Assembly: GCA_902595595.1 (NCBI GenBank)
Contig: CACJQX010000001.1
Span: 177,102-241,101, forward strand
Length of the DNA: 64,000 nt
Source: an uncultured Pelagibacteraceae bacterium
GTDB lineage: Bacteria > Pseudomonadota > Alphaproteobacteria > Pelagibacterales > Pelagibacteraceae
Reading direction: 5' to 3'
The position numbers and the translations under genes were made by a program. This document shows positions 1-7,771 of this stretch, piece by piece. Under the pieces are notes generated by a model. That model saw nothing but the letters and a program-made list of their open reading frames with translations, searched no databases and was not told the origin of the DNA. The number at the start of each line of letters is the position of its first letter. Position 1 is the first letter of the stretch.

Positions 1-810
1 ATCCTCAGTATTTGGCTTTCTATACCTTGTCCAGAAATCGAAATCTCTCTCCATTCTTGATCCTTTGGGGAAATTCTTGTTTCTATACTTTCCACTTAAA
101 TATCCACTTGCTAATGGTGAGTAAGCTAAGCAGCCAATGTTTTCTCTTATAGAAACTTCAGCTAGTCCAACTTCGTAAGATCTATTTAATAAACTATAAG
201 GATTTTGGATTGACATCATTCTTGGCAACTTTTTATCTTTGGATAACTGAAGATAATTTAAAACCCCCCAAGGGGTCTCATTTGATAAACCAACGTATCT
301 TATTTTTCCCTGATCAATATATTTATTTAACTCTGCAAGAACATCTTCAAATTTATTCCATTCATTTTCCTTATGAACATAACCAAGTCTTCCAAAATTA
401 TTTACATTTCTTTCTGGCCAATGAAGTTGATATAAATCTATATAATCAGTTTTAAGTCTTTTAAGACTGTTATTTAAAGCAGTTTCTAAGTTTGGACCTG
501 TAAAACTATTTTCTCCACTTCTTAAATAATCTCTTGCCGGACCAGCAACTTTTGTTGCAAGAATGACTTTGTCTCTTTTTTTTGTTTTTTCAAACCAGTT
601 TCCAATAATTTCTTCTGTATCACCATAGGTTTCCTTTCTTGGTGGTACTGCATATAATTCAGCAGTGTCCCAAAAGTTTACTCCTTCATCTAAAGCAAAA
701 TCCATTTGTTCAAATGCTTCAAGCTCAGTATTTTGTTCTCCCCACGTCATAGTACCGAGACAAATTGTACTCACTTTAATATTGGTATTACCTAAATTTT
801 TGTAATTCAT
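1..810 (-). CDS. tas: Aldo/keto reductase, Tas-like (3' end cut by window)
   Basis: The gene reads leftward from an ATG at 808-810 and runs off the window, so 270 codons are visible and the C-terminus is missing. The N-terminus (LGTMTWGEQN, then FWDTAELY) and the YIDLYQLHWP stretch are typical of the Tas branch of the aldo/keto reductases, NADPH-dependent cytosolic carbonyl reductases. The catalytic tetrad is complete: Asp48, Tyr53, Lys87 and His130. The natural substrate of Tas-like enzymes is poorly defined and nothing nearby identifies one. It is divergent from the downstream BI-1 family gene across 79 bases. The family call is firm; the Tas name is by resemblance. Confidence 0.93.
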   Translation of the reverse strand, partial: MNYKNLGNTNIKVSTICLGTMTWGEQNTELEAFEQMDFALDEGVNFWDTAELYAVPPRKETYGDTEEIIGNWFEKTKKRDKVILATKVAGPARDYLRSGENSFTGPNLETALNNSLKRLKTDYIDLYQLHWPERNVNNFGRLGYVHKENEWNKFEDVLAELNKYIDQGKIRYVGLSNETPWGVLNYLQLSKDKKLPRMMSIQNPYSLLNRSYEVGLAEVSIRENIGCLAYSPLASGYLSGKYRNKNFPKGSRMERDFDFWTRYRKPNTED

Positions 811-889
811 TAGAAATATTAAGTTAAAATTTTGTTAATCTTTTAAGGTATCTTGAATAATTAGTAAAAGAATATATATATTACTTATT
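811..889. promoter_or_regulatory. Divergent intergenic promoter region
   Basis: This 79-base AT-rich space separates two divergent genes and must hold promoters for both. On the plus strand a TTGAAT (853-858) and a TATATT (877-882), 18 bases apart, resemble sigma-70 -35 and -10 boxes. If real, transcription would begin at or just before the ATG at 890, giving a leaderless or nearly leaderless mRNA. AT-rich sequence produces such matches by chance, so the boxes are tentative. Confidence 0.3.
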
Positions 890-1651
890 ATGGAATTTGA
901 TAAAAACGGAATACTAAATAGAGCAAAAGCAGCACAACAAACAGCTGCTGTAATGGATGAAGGTTTAAGAGCCTACATGCTAAAAGTTTATAACTACATG
1001 GCAACAGGTATATTGCTAACTGGAATAGTAGCACTATTAACATTTAAAATGTCTGTTGTTACTAATGATGCAGGTTCAATCGTTGGTTTAACGCAGATGG
1101 GGAATGCAATTTATTTATCAGGTCTTAAATGGCTTGTAATGTTAGCACCTCTAGGTATCGTTTTTTACATGAGTTTTGGAATTAATAAAATGAGTGCATC
1201 AAAGGCACAAACTACGTTTTGGGTTTTTGCAGCTTTGATGGGTCTATCATTATCTTCAATTTTATTAATTTATACTGGAATGAGTGTAACAAGAGTTTTC
1301 TTTATTACATCTGCAACATTTGGAGCGATGAGTATTTATGGATACACAACTAAAAGAGATCTTACAAAGTTTGGATCTTTTTTAATGATGGGTCTAATTG
1401 GAATAATTATAGCTTCAATTGTTAATATCTTTATGAAATCTTCTATGATGTATTTTGTGATTTCAATTTTAGGTGTTTTAATATTTGTTGGTTTAACAGC
1501 TTATGACACTCAGAAAATCAAAAATATGTATGTTGCGTCAGACTCAGGAGAGTTAATGGGCAAGAAAGCTGTAATGGGCGCTTTAACTTTATATCTAGAT
1601 TTTATCAATCTATTTATAATGTTGTTAAGATTATTTGGTCAAAGAAGATAA
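890..1651 (+). CDS. Bax inhibitor-1 / YccA family membrane protein
   Basis: A 253-residue integral membrane protein with about seven hydrophobic segments between residues 35 and 250, the usual size and topology of the bacterial BI-1/YccA (TMBIM) family. The conserved C-terminal YDTQKIK motif, near residue 205, lies after the sixth segment as in relatives. Members are proposed pH-sensitive calcium leak channels or modulators of membrane proteases such as FtsH; its role in this organism is not evident. It converges on DUF2794 with only two bases between the stop codons. The N-terminal 30 residues are cytosolic and charged. Confidence 0.93.
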   Translation: MEFDKNGILNRAKAAQQTAAVMDEGLRAYMLKVYNYMATGILLTGIVALLTFKMSVVTNDAGSIVGLTQMGNAIYLSGLKWLVMLAPLGIVFYMSFGINKMSASKAQTTFWVFAALMGLSLSSILLIYTGMSVTRVFFITSATFGAMSIYGYTTKRDLTKFGSFLMMGLIGIIIASIVNIFMKSSMMYFVISILGVLIFVGLTAYDTQKIKNMYVASDSGELMGKKAVMGALTLYLDFINLFIMLLRLFGQRR

Positions 1652-1653
1652 AT

Positions 1654-2001
1654 TTATTTTTGAAGTTTCTTCCAGTTGGTATTTTTTAATAAAATTCTAA
1701 GATCGTAAGAATTTTTTAGTATTTTACCACTCGTATCAGTAATCAAGTATTTAAGATTTTTATTTTTAGGCTTAAAATTTTTACAAATTTTATATAGGGC
1801 ATTTTCAGTAGCATTTCTAAAAACACTAAACCCTACTTGCTTACTTGAAATACTTAAACCGTAATCTTTCCAAGAACCTTCAGAAACCATCTTGGCATAT
1901 AAGTCTAATATAATTTTTAGCTCATCTTTTTCAAAAAAATGTTTTTCTTCTATTTTATTATGGGGATTACTTACTACTAATTTTAAATTACTACGCATCA
2001 A
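1654..2001 (-). CDS. DUF2794 domain protein
   Basis: A 115-residue soluble protein that matches the alphaproteobacterial DUF2794 family in length and in the central pattern, with FFEKDELKIILDLYAKMVS followed by a WKDYGLSI segment. Function is unknown. Its start overlaps the end of yciB by 11 bases (1991-2001), so the two are almost certainly co-transcribed and perhaps translationally coupled. The family is largely restricted to Alphaproteobacteria, which supports the taxonomic assignment. The family call rests on recalled sequence pattern, not on a profile search. Confidence 0.75.
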   Translation of the reverse strand: MMRSNLKLVVSNPHNKIEEKHFFEKDELKIILDLYAKMVSEGSWKDYGLSISSKQVGFSVFRNATENALYKICKNFKPKNKNLKYLITDTSGKILKNSYDLRILLKNTNWKKLQK

Positions 2002-2542
2002 TCTTATGTTTATTAATTAATGGTACCTGAAACCCTGTAAATATTATTGTTATTGGAAGCATTCCCCATACTTTAAAATTAACCCAAAATTCTTCTGTTT
2101 GAGTTCTCCAAACAATTTCGTTTAATAAAGCAAGACCAAAGAAAAAATACATCCATCGTTTATTAAGAATTTCCCAGCCAATATCAGTCAGAGGAATAGA
2201 TTTACCCATAATTTTTTTAAGAATAGGTTCATTGGTAAAATATTTCCCAAAAAATAACGCAAGAGCAAACATAATGTTAATGATAGTTGGTTTAACGTAA
2301 ATAAATATTGGATCATTAAAGTAGATTGTTAATCCACCAAAAAAAGTAATTAAAATTCCACTTACCAAAGGCATTGGAGGAATTTTTTTTTCAAAAAACC
2401 AAACTATTGCTAATGCAACTAAAGTTGCAACTATTAGTGGAGGTATTGCTACAGATAAATTTTTATCACTATTGTAATAATAGAAAAAAAATATTGCTAA
2501 AGGACCGAAATCAGTAACAAATTTTAAAAAAGATTTATTCAC
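1991..2542 (-). CDS. yciB: Inner membrane-spanning protein YciB (septation protein A, IspZ family)
   Basis: A 183-residue protein with five to six hydrophobic segments, the typical length of YciB/IspZ. Diagnostic features are the N-terminal KFVTDFGPLAIFFFYYY segment and the internal W-E-I-L-N-K-R-W-M motif near residues 122-130. YciB is linked to cell envelope synthesis and septation in gamma-proteobacteria; in many alphaproteobacteria it lies beside ftsY. Here ftsY is 34 kb away on the same strand, with the transport and glycolate genes between them. It is the first gene of the two-gene minus-strand unit with DUF2794 and is divergent from hspQ. Confidence 0.93.
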   Translation of the reverse strand: MNKSFLKFVTDFGPLAIFFFYYYNSDKNLSVAIPPLIVATLVALAIVWFFEKKIPPMPLVSGILITFFGGLTIYFNDPIFIYVKPTIINIMFALALFFGKYFTNEPILKKIMGKSIPLTDIGWEILNKRWMYFFFGLALLNEIVWRTQTEEFWVNFKVWGMLPITIIFTGFQVPLINKHKIDA

Positions 2543-2629
2543 TTAAAAGATATTAACATATTTGCCACATCACAAAACATTTATATTTTTAGCATTGATT
2601 TTTATTTCTAAATACCCATACTAAGATCA

Positions 2630-2950
2630 ATGCCAGTTCAGAAAGCTAAATTTTCAATTGGAGACATTGTAAAGCATAAACACTTTGAATTTAGAGGTGT
2701 GATTTATGATGTTGATTTTGAGTTTAATAATTCTGAAGAATGGTATCAGTCTATTCCAAAAAATGTTAGACCAAGAAAAGATCAACCATTTTATCACTTA
2801 TTAGCAGAAAATGATGAGATAACTTATGAAGCTTATGTTTCTGAGCAAAACTTGCTGATGGATGATTCTGATGAACCAATAAAACACCCATTAATTGAAG
2901 AGATTTTTTCAGGAAAAAAAGGCTCTAGTTATTTCAAGCCTTCTAATTAA
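2630..2950 (+). CDS. hspQ: Heat shock protein HspQ
   Basis: A 106-residue protein with the YccV/HspQ hemimethylated-DNA-binding fold: AKFSIGDIVKHKHFEFRGVIYDVD at the N-terminus, the N-V-R-P-R-KDQPFYHLL core near residues 47-62, and the YVSEQNLL motif near residues 81-88. HspQ acts in E. coli as a Lon protease specificity-enhancing factor and binds hemimethylated oriC DNA. It is encoded alone, 87 bases from the divergent yciB. The ATG at 2630 is the only good start. The length is normal for the family. Confidence 0.93.
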   Translation: MPVQKAKFSIGDIVKHKHFEFRGVIYDVDFEFNNSEEWYQSIPKNVRPRKDQPFYHLLAENDEITYEAYVSEQNLLMDDSDEPIKHPLIEEIFSGKKGSSYFKPSN

Positions 2951-3017
2951 GGCAACCATCATTCAACCACATTTAGCTCAAATCTAGGCCATACAAATTA
3001 GCTATATTTTTAGCATC

Positions 3018-3083
3018 TTCTGGTCAAGAGTGTTAAACGTTAATTTCAATCTTATTATCTCCCCTCTGCATTCTTGATCAGAA
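3018..3083 (+). ncRNA. Candidate structured RNA element upstream of ccmC
   Basis: Arms 3018-3032 and 3069-3083 form an uninterrupted 15-base-pair RNA stem around a 36-base loop that contains a run of C and T. Thirteen pairs are Watson-Crick and two are G-U. The G-U pairs form only on the plus-strand transcript; on the minus strand they would be A-C mismatches, so the element is probably part of the hspQ 3' UTR or the ccmC leader. The 178-base space (2951-3128) is the longest in the window and looks richer in GC than nearby spacers. No known RNA family was recognised and no function is assigned. Confidence 0.45.
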
Positions 3084-3128
3084 AACTATTTCATAATAGA
3101 AATCACCAAAAAAATTCTAAATTAAAAT

Positions 3129-3836
3129 ATGTTTAAACTTTTCGAACCTAACAAGATTTTCAAAATCACGTCAAAAGCACCTAAGTACGTTTTATTTTTG
3201 TTTATTGTTGTATTGAGTGTTGGTTTAGTTGAAGCATTAATCATATCACCTGAAGATTATAAACAAAGTGATGCAGTTAGGATTATGTATGTTCATGTTC
3301 CTGCCGCTTGGATTTCACTTGGAATATTTTCTTCTATAACATTTTTATCTATTTGTGGTTTTGTATTTAGAAACAAAAACTTTTTTTTAATCTCTAAAAG
3401 TTTAGCTCCTTCAGGATTTGTTTTTAATATTATTGCTTTAGTTACAGGATCAATTTGGGGAAAACCAACTTGGGGAACATGGTGGGCTTGGGATGCAAGA
3501 ATTACATCAATGTTAATATTAGCTTTGTTCTATGCAATGTATTTAATTGTATGGAGAATTTATGATAAGGAAGAAAAAGTCTATAAGATTTCAACTTTTA
3601 TAACTATTTTAGGAATTATTAATGTTCCAATTATAAAGTACTCAGTTGATTGGTGGAATACACTCCATCAACCTGCATCTATTAATATTTTGTCAAAAAG
3701 CTCAATTCATTCGTCAATGCTTTACCCATTATTGATAATGACTGCGGCATTTGCTCTTTTTTCATTGTTAATTTTCTTAATGAAATATAATACAGAACTG
3801 ATAAAAATTAAGAATAAAGGCTTAGATAGATTATGA
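3129..3836 (+). CDS. ccmC: Heme exporter protein CcmC
   Basis: A 235-residue, six-segment membrane protein of the heme handling protein family. It carries the tryptophan-rich WWD motif (WGTWWAWDARITS, around residues 114-126) that presents heme to CcmE in the periplasm, and flanking histidines in VHVPAAW and in the later LHQPAS segment. It opens a ccmCDEFGH operon for System I cytochrome c maturation; its stop overlaps the ccmD start by four bases (ATGA). The ABC partners ccmA and ccmB, usually just upstream, are not here and no remnant was recognised. Confidence 0.96.
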   Translation: MFKLFEPNKIFKITSKAPKYVLFLFIVVLSVGLVEALIISPEDYKQSDAVRIMYVHVPAAWISLGIFSSITFLSICGFVFRNKNFFLISKSLAPSGFVFNIIALVTGSIWGKPTWGTWWAWDARITSMLILALFYAMYLIVWRIYDKEEKVYKISTFITILGIINVPIIKYSVDWWNTLHQPASINILSKSSIHSSMLYPLLIMTAAFALFSLLIFLMKYNTELIKIKNKGLDRL

Positions 3837-4060
3837 TAAATGAATTACTTTTTATGAATGGATATGCTGTGTACGTGTTATCTGCTTTTAGCTTTACCTT
3901 ATTAAGTTTCCTAGGTTTATATTTGGTAACTAAAATGCAATTTGTTAAAGAACAAAACAAATTTGTTGCTAAATTTGGATCACTTACTGCTGAGCAAGCT
4001 AATTCTGCAAAATCACAAAGAATAAATAAAGAAATTTTAGCAAACGTAACAAATAATTAA
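3833..4060 (+). CDS. ccmD: Heme exporter protein CcmD
   Basis: A 75-residue single-span membrane protein. The NGYAVYVLSAFSFTLLSF stretch is the usual CcmD start of the membrane segment, followed by a basic cytosolic tail. CcmD associates with CcmABC and is needed to release holo-CcmE. Identity is supported by position between ccmC (four-base overlap) and ccmE. The tail, which includes an AEQANSAKSQR stretch, is somewhat longer than in many CcmD proteins of 45-60 residues. Confidence 0.88.
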   Translation: MINELLFMNGYAVYVLSAFSFTLLSFLGLYLVTKMQFVKEQNKFVAKFGSLTAEQANSAKSQRINKEILANVTNN

Positions 4061-4070
4061 CTTTTAAACC

Positions 4071-4490
4071 ATGTATGGTCGAAAAGTTAAATTAAGATTT
4101 CTGTTTGTAGTAATAATCTTAATTACTTTAATTCTAACAGCATTTTTGATTTTAAAATCATTAGAAGAAAATGTTGTATATTTTCAATCTCCCTCTGAAA
4201 TAAAATCACTTTCTGAAATAGATAAAAGCAAAATAAGAGTTGGAGGAATGGTTAAAAAAAACTCTATTTCCATAAGTTCAAATGAAGTTAATTTTATAAT
4301 TACAGACTTTAAAAATGAAATAAATGTTACTTACTCAGGAGCAGTACCAAATTTATTTGCTGAAGAAAAAGGGGTTGTTGCAGAAGGTTTTTTGAAAGAT
4401 AGAAACTTTTTCTCTGCAACAAAAATTTTAGCGAAGCATGATGAAAATTATATGCCACCGGAAGTAAAAGAAGCATTAGGAGAAAAATAA
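4071..4490 (+). CDS. ccmE: Cytochrome c maturation heme chaperone CcmE
   Basis: A 139-residue membrane-anchored periplasmic heme chaperone: one N-terminal membrane helix (about residues 8-28) and an OB-fold beta-barrel. The covalent heme-binding histidine is His123 in the [12 protein letters not shown] motif, which is the canonical HxxxY arrangement. The domain includes the RVGGMVKK strand and the VVAEGFL strand typical of the family. It sits ten bases after ccmD and immediately before ccmF, consistent with transfer of heme from CcmC to the CcmFH synthetase. Confidence 0.96.
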   Translation: MYGRKVKLRFLFVVIILITLILTAFLILKSLEENVVYFQSPSEIKSLSEIDKSKIRVGGMVKKNSISISSNEVNFIITDFKNEINVTYSGAVPNLFAEEKGVVAEGFLKDRNFFSATKILAKHDENYMPPEVKEALGEK

Positions 4491-4491
4491 A

Positions 4492-6366
4492 TTGATCTAT
4501 AATCTTATCGGATATTATTCATTAGTAATAGGATTAATTATTGGATTATCAATATTTTATTTTTCATATAAAAATTTTAATAACTCAAATACTTTAGATA
4601 CCAAAATATTATCATTTACATTTTTACAATTATTTTTTGTTGTCATAAGTTTTTTGTGTTTGATTTTTTCTTTTGTTATTTCGGATTTTAGTAATGAAAC
4701 AGTATTTAATAATTCTCACACTACTAAACCATTATTTTATAAAATAAGTGGAACTTGGGGAAATCATGAAGGTAGTTTATTATTATGGTTACTTGTTTTA
4801 ACGTTATTTATTTTCTTATTTTTAGTAAGAACTAAAAATCAACCAGTAAAATACAAAATTTTAACTTTAGTTTTTCAACAAATAATAATTGTTGGTTTCT
4901 TTTTATTTTTAATCAAAACATCAAATCCATTTAATTATATTTTTCCAATACCTACTGAAGGTCTTGGATTAAACCCAATTTTACAAGATCCTGCTTTAGC
5001 AATTCATCCACCTATTTTATATTTAGGCTATGTTGGTTCTTCAATTATTTTTTCATCAGTTTTGGCAGCGACAAGTTTAAAAATTATTTCTACTGGTTGG
5101 GCATCTCATATAAAAAAATGGATCTTAATTTCATGGATATTTTTAACTTTAGGAATACTGCTTGGATCAATTTGGGCTTATTACGAATTAGGCTGGGGAG
5201 GTTTTTGGTTTTGGGATCCAGTTGAGAATGTTTCTCTAATGCCGTGGCTTGCATTAACCACTCTTTTACATTGTATTTTAGTATTAGAAAAAAAATCTAT
5301 TTTAACTTCATGGGTAATAATTCTTTCTATTGCAACATTTACATTAAGCATGTGTGGAACATTTTTAGTAAGATCAGGAATATTAAATTCAGTTCATACA
5401 TTTGCTAATGATCCTGAAAGGGGTTTATTTATTCTTGTTTTTCTATTCATTTTGATTTTTTTATCTATTTTAATTTTTTTCTTTTTTCATAAAGATAATG
5501 ACAGAAAATCTCATAGCTTTTTTTGGTTGAGCAAAGAAACTTCAATATTAATTAATAACTGGTTCATGATGTATTTTTTATCAGTTGTACTAATAGGTAC
5601 CGTTTATCCAATTTTTTTAGATGTAATTTCTTCTCAAAAAATATCTGTTGGACCTCCATTTTATCATAAGTTAATAATTCCATTTTTAATTCCATTTTTA
5701 CTTATGATGGCGATAGGTCCAAAATTAAAATGGATCAAATCTCAACTAGAAGATAAGATTTATTTAATCTCCTTTTTGATTATCTCAATTTTATTAGCAT
5801 TTTTAGTATTAAAGAATTTTAATCAAAATATTTTAATAAATACAATTTTGATATCGAGTGCGCTTTATTTATTCTTTATTACCTTGCGAGATTTTTTTGT
5901 AAAAAAATATAAAAATATTTCACAAAATATTGCTCATTTTGGATTTAGTTTACTGATCCTAAGTATTTTATTTAATAATCTATTTGCTACTGAAATTATA
6001 ACAAATCTTAAGGTTGGTGAAACTTTTGAAAATTCGAAAACCAAGATAATTTTTGAAAATGTTGATCAGAAAAAAGAAAAAAATTATAATGCTATTGTTG
6101 CGAATTTTTCTATAAGTAATTTAAATGGTGAAGAGGATAGATTTTCTCCAGAGCTGAGAATTTATAATCAACCCGTCATTGCCACAAGTGAAGCTGATAT
6201 TAAAACAACACTTATGTCAGATAAATTTATTGTAATTAATCTGGTTCAAAATCAAGATTTTTTCAATGTAAGATACCAAGTTAAACCATTTATGCTATGG
6301 ATCTGGTTATCAGTAATTCTAATATCTTTTGGAGGTATTGTTAGCTTTTTACAAAAAAGATCATGA
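4492..6366 (+). CDS. ccmF: Cytochrome c heme lyase subunit CcmF (TTG start)
   Basis: A 624-residue polytopic membrane protein with the CcmF WWD motif (WGGFWFWDPVENVS, near residues 240-255) and histidine-bearing periplasmic segments for heme, plus the C-terminal periplasmic domain and last helix. CcmF with CcmH ligates heme to apocytochrome c. The reading frame opens with TTG at 4492, one base after the ccmE stop codon; no upstream ATG is in frame and the next Met is far inside the family alignment, so TTG is the likely start. The stop overlaps ccmG by four bases. Confidence 0.95.
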   Translation: MIYNLIGYYSLVIGLIIGLSIFYFSYKNFNNSNTLDTKILSFTFLQLFFVVISFLCLIFSFVISDFSNETVFNNSHTTKPLFYKISGTWGNHEGSLLLWLLVLTLFIFLFLVRTKNQPVKYKILTLVFQQIIIVGFFLFLIKTSNPFNYIFPIPTEGLGLNPILQDPALAIHPPILYLGYVGSSIIFSSVLAATSLKIISTGWASHIKKWILISWIFLTLGILLGSIWAYYELGWGGFWFWDPVENVSLMPWLALTTLLHCILVLEKKSILTSWVIILSIATFTLSMCGTFLVRSGILNSVHTFANDPERGLFILVFLFILIFLSILIFFFFHKDNDRKSHSFFWLSKETSILINNWFMMYFLSVVLIGTVYPIFLDVISSQKISVGPPFYHKLIIPFLIPFLLMMAIGPKLKWIKSQLEDKIYLISFLIISILLAFLVLKNFNQNILINTILISSALYLFFITLRDFFVKKYKNISQNIAHFGFSLLILSILFNNLFATEIITNLKVGETFENSKTKIIFENVDQKKEKNYNAIVANFSISNLNGEEDRFSPELRIYNQPVIATSEADIKTTLMSDKFIVINLVQNQDFFNVRYQVKPFMLWIWLSVILISFGGIVSFLQKRS

Positions 6367-6881
6367 AAAATAAAATATTACCTTTTTCAGTTATTATTAT
6401 TTTTGTAATAATATTTTTTATTTTTTTCAAAGGTTTAGAAGACTCGAAAATATACACTCCAGATGTTAATACAAAAAAAGAGATACCAGTGTTTAATACT
6501 AAAGAATTTTTTTCTGGAGAAAATATAAAATCATCAAGTATCTTTGAGCTAGATAAGGTTTATTTATTAAATATTTGGTCATCCTGGTGTGTACCATGTC
6601 GACAAGAGCATCCTTTTTTGATGAATTTAAATTTAGAGAATAAATTAAATATTATTGGGATGAATTATAAAGATAATTTAAAAAATGCAGAAAATTTTTT
6701 AAAAGAACTAGGAAACCCATATAAAGAAATTTTTATTGATTTAGATGGTACAATTGCAATTGAGTGGGGAGCATATGGGGTTCCCGAATCATTTTTAATT
6801 TATAATAATGAAATTATTAAAAAATATATTGGACCTCTTAACCAAGAATTAGTTGATGAAATTAATTTATTGATAAAATGA
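6363..6881 (+). CDS. ccmG: Thiol:disulfide interchange protein CcmG/DsbE
   Basis: A 172-residue periplasmic thioredoxin-like reductase tethered by an N-terminal membrane helix (about residues 5-25). The redox-active pair is Cys76 and Cys79 in WCVPCR, with the conserved GVPESFLI cis-proline region near residue 138. It keeps the apocytochrome CxxCH cysteines and CcmH reduced for heme ligation. ATGA overlaps join it to both ccmF and ccmH, which implies translational coupling through the distal half of the operon. Length is normal for CcmG. Confidence 0.95.
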   Translation: MKNKILPFSVIIIFVIIFFIFFKGLEDSKIYTPDVNTKKEIPVFNTKEFFSGENIKSSSIFELDKVYLLNIWSSWCVPCRQEHPFLMNLNLENKLNIIGMNYKDNLKNAENFLKELGNPYKEIFIDLDGTIAIEWGAYGVPESFLIYNNEIIKKYIGPLNQELVDEINLLIK

Positions 6882-7240
6882 AAGTTCTTAAATTTTTTTT
6901 AATTTTTATAATATTGTTCCCTTTAAGTAGTGTTAATGCTGAGGAAAACGATAAAAGAAATAAAATAACTAAAAATTTACGATGTCTTATATGTCAAGGT
7001 CAATCAGTTTACGATTCAGATTCTGAATTTGCAAACAGTTTAAAAATTGTGGTTGATAAAAAGCTTCAAGAAGGTCTTTCTGAAGATCAAATTTATGAAT
7101 ATTTTAAAACTAAATATGGAGAATGGATACTTTATGATCCTGGTTTAAATAAAAACACATATATTCTCTGGTTATTACCAATATTGATATTTTTAATCGG
7201 AGGTGCAATAATCTATAAAAGCTTTATAGTTAGAAAATAA
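6878..7240 (+). CDS. ccmH: Cytochrome c maturation protein CcmH/CycL
   Basis: A 120-residue protein with a Sec signal peptide (residues 1 to about 21), the redox motif LRCLICQGQS (Cys36 and Cys39), the conserved YGEWILYDP segment and a C-terminal membrane anchor. This is the short alphaproteobacterial CcmH that works with CcmF and CcmG on apocytochrome c; it lacks the TPR domain carried by CcmI, and no ccmI is in the window. Four-base overlap with ccmG. Confidence 0.95.
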   Translation: MKVLKFFLIFIILFPLSSVNAEENDKRNKITKNLRCLICQGQSVYDSDSEFANSLKIVVDKKLQEGLSEDQIYEYFKTKYGEWILYDPGLNKNTYILWLLPILIFLIGGAIIYKSFIVRK

Positions 7241-7250
7241 TTTATCCATA

Positions 7251-7763
7251 ATGAATTTAAAAAAATTACTAGTAAATATTTTTTTTATTATTTTTGCTTT
7301 TTCTTCAATAGCAGAAGAAAAAAATATCATAGATCAAAATAATGAACTTAACTTTTACACAGGTATGTTTGATTTTAGTGACGATGGAAAAAGATCGACA
7401 TTATTTGGTTTCCAGCATCAAAATGAAAACTTAAATAGAGATACTTTTCTTGGAAATCTGTCGCCGATAACTGGTGTCTTGATTACAGCAGATAATGCAG
7501 GTTATATTTATACTGGTGTTCAGGCACAATATAAAATTGGCTCTTTAAACTTTACACCAAGTTTTACTCCTGGATTATATCATGAGGGTGATGGAAAAGA
7601 TCTTGGGCATGTAATTGAATTTAAAAGTGAATTACAGATTTCACTAGATTTATCTACAACTAGTCAGTTTGGCTTTTCGTATAATCATATATCAAATGCT
7701 AGCTTGGGTAAGAAAAATCCTGGGGCAAATAGTTATATGTTTAATTTTTTTAAAAGCTTTTAA
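7251..7763 (+). CDS. PagL-like lipid A deacylase / acyloxyacyl hydrolase
   Basis: A 170-residue exported beta-barrel-like protein: signal peptide at residues 1 to about 20 (cleavage near SIA-EE), alternating strand patterns, and a C-terminal phenylalanine as in outer-membrane proteins. The YNHISNASLG block places a His at 146 and a Ser at 148, matching the HxS catalytic arrangement of PagL, which removes the 3-O acyl chain of lipid A. The following N-P-G-A-N is also family-like. It follows ccmH by ten bases but has no obvious part in cytochrome maturation. The family call is good; the enzymatic activity is inferred. Confidence 0.75.
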   Translation: MNLKKLLVNIFFIIFAFSSIAEEKNIIDQNNELNFYTGMFDFSDDGKRSTLFGFQHQNENLNRDTFLGNLSPITGVLITADNAGYIYTGVQAQYKIGSLNFTPSFTPGLYHEGDGKDLGHVIEFKSELQISLDLSTTSQFGFSYNHISNASLGKKNPGANSYMFNFFKSF

Positions 7764-7771
7764 ATAATATC

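Noticed and set aside
210-455. 81-residue plus-strand frame
   Set aside because: It lies antisense to the conserved aldo/keto reductase coding sequence and has no ribosome binding site or family pattern.
2951-3128. Minus-strand degenerate protein remnant
   Set aside because: Short translated pieces such as PEDAKNIANLYGLDLS looked protein-like, but they are interrupted by stops, shift frame and match nothing I can name; the plus-strand G-U pairing favours an RNA.
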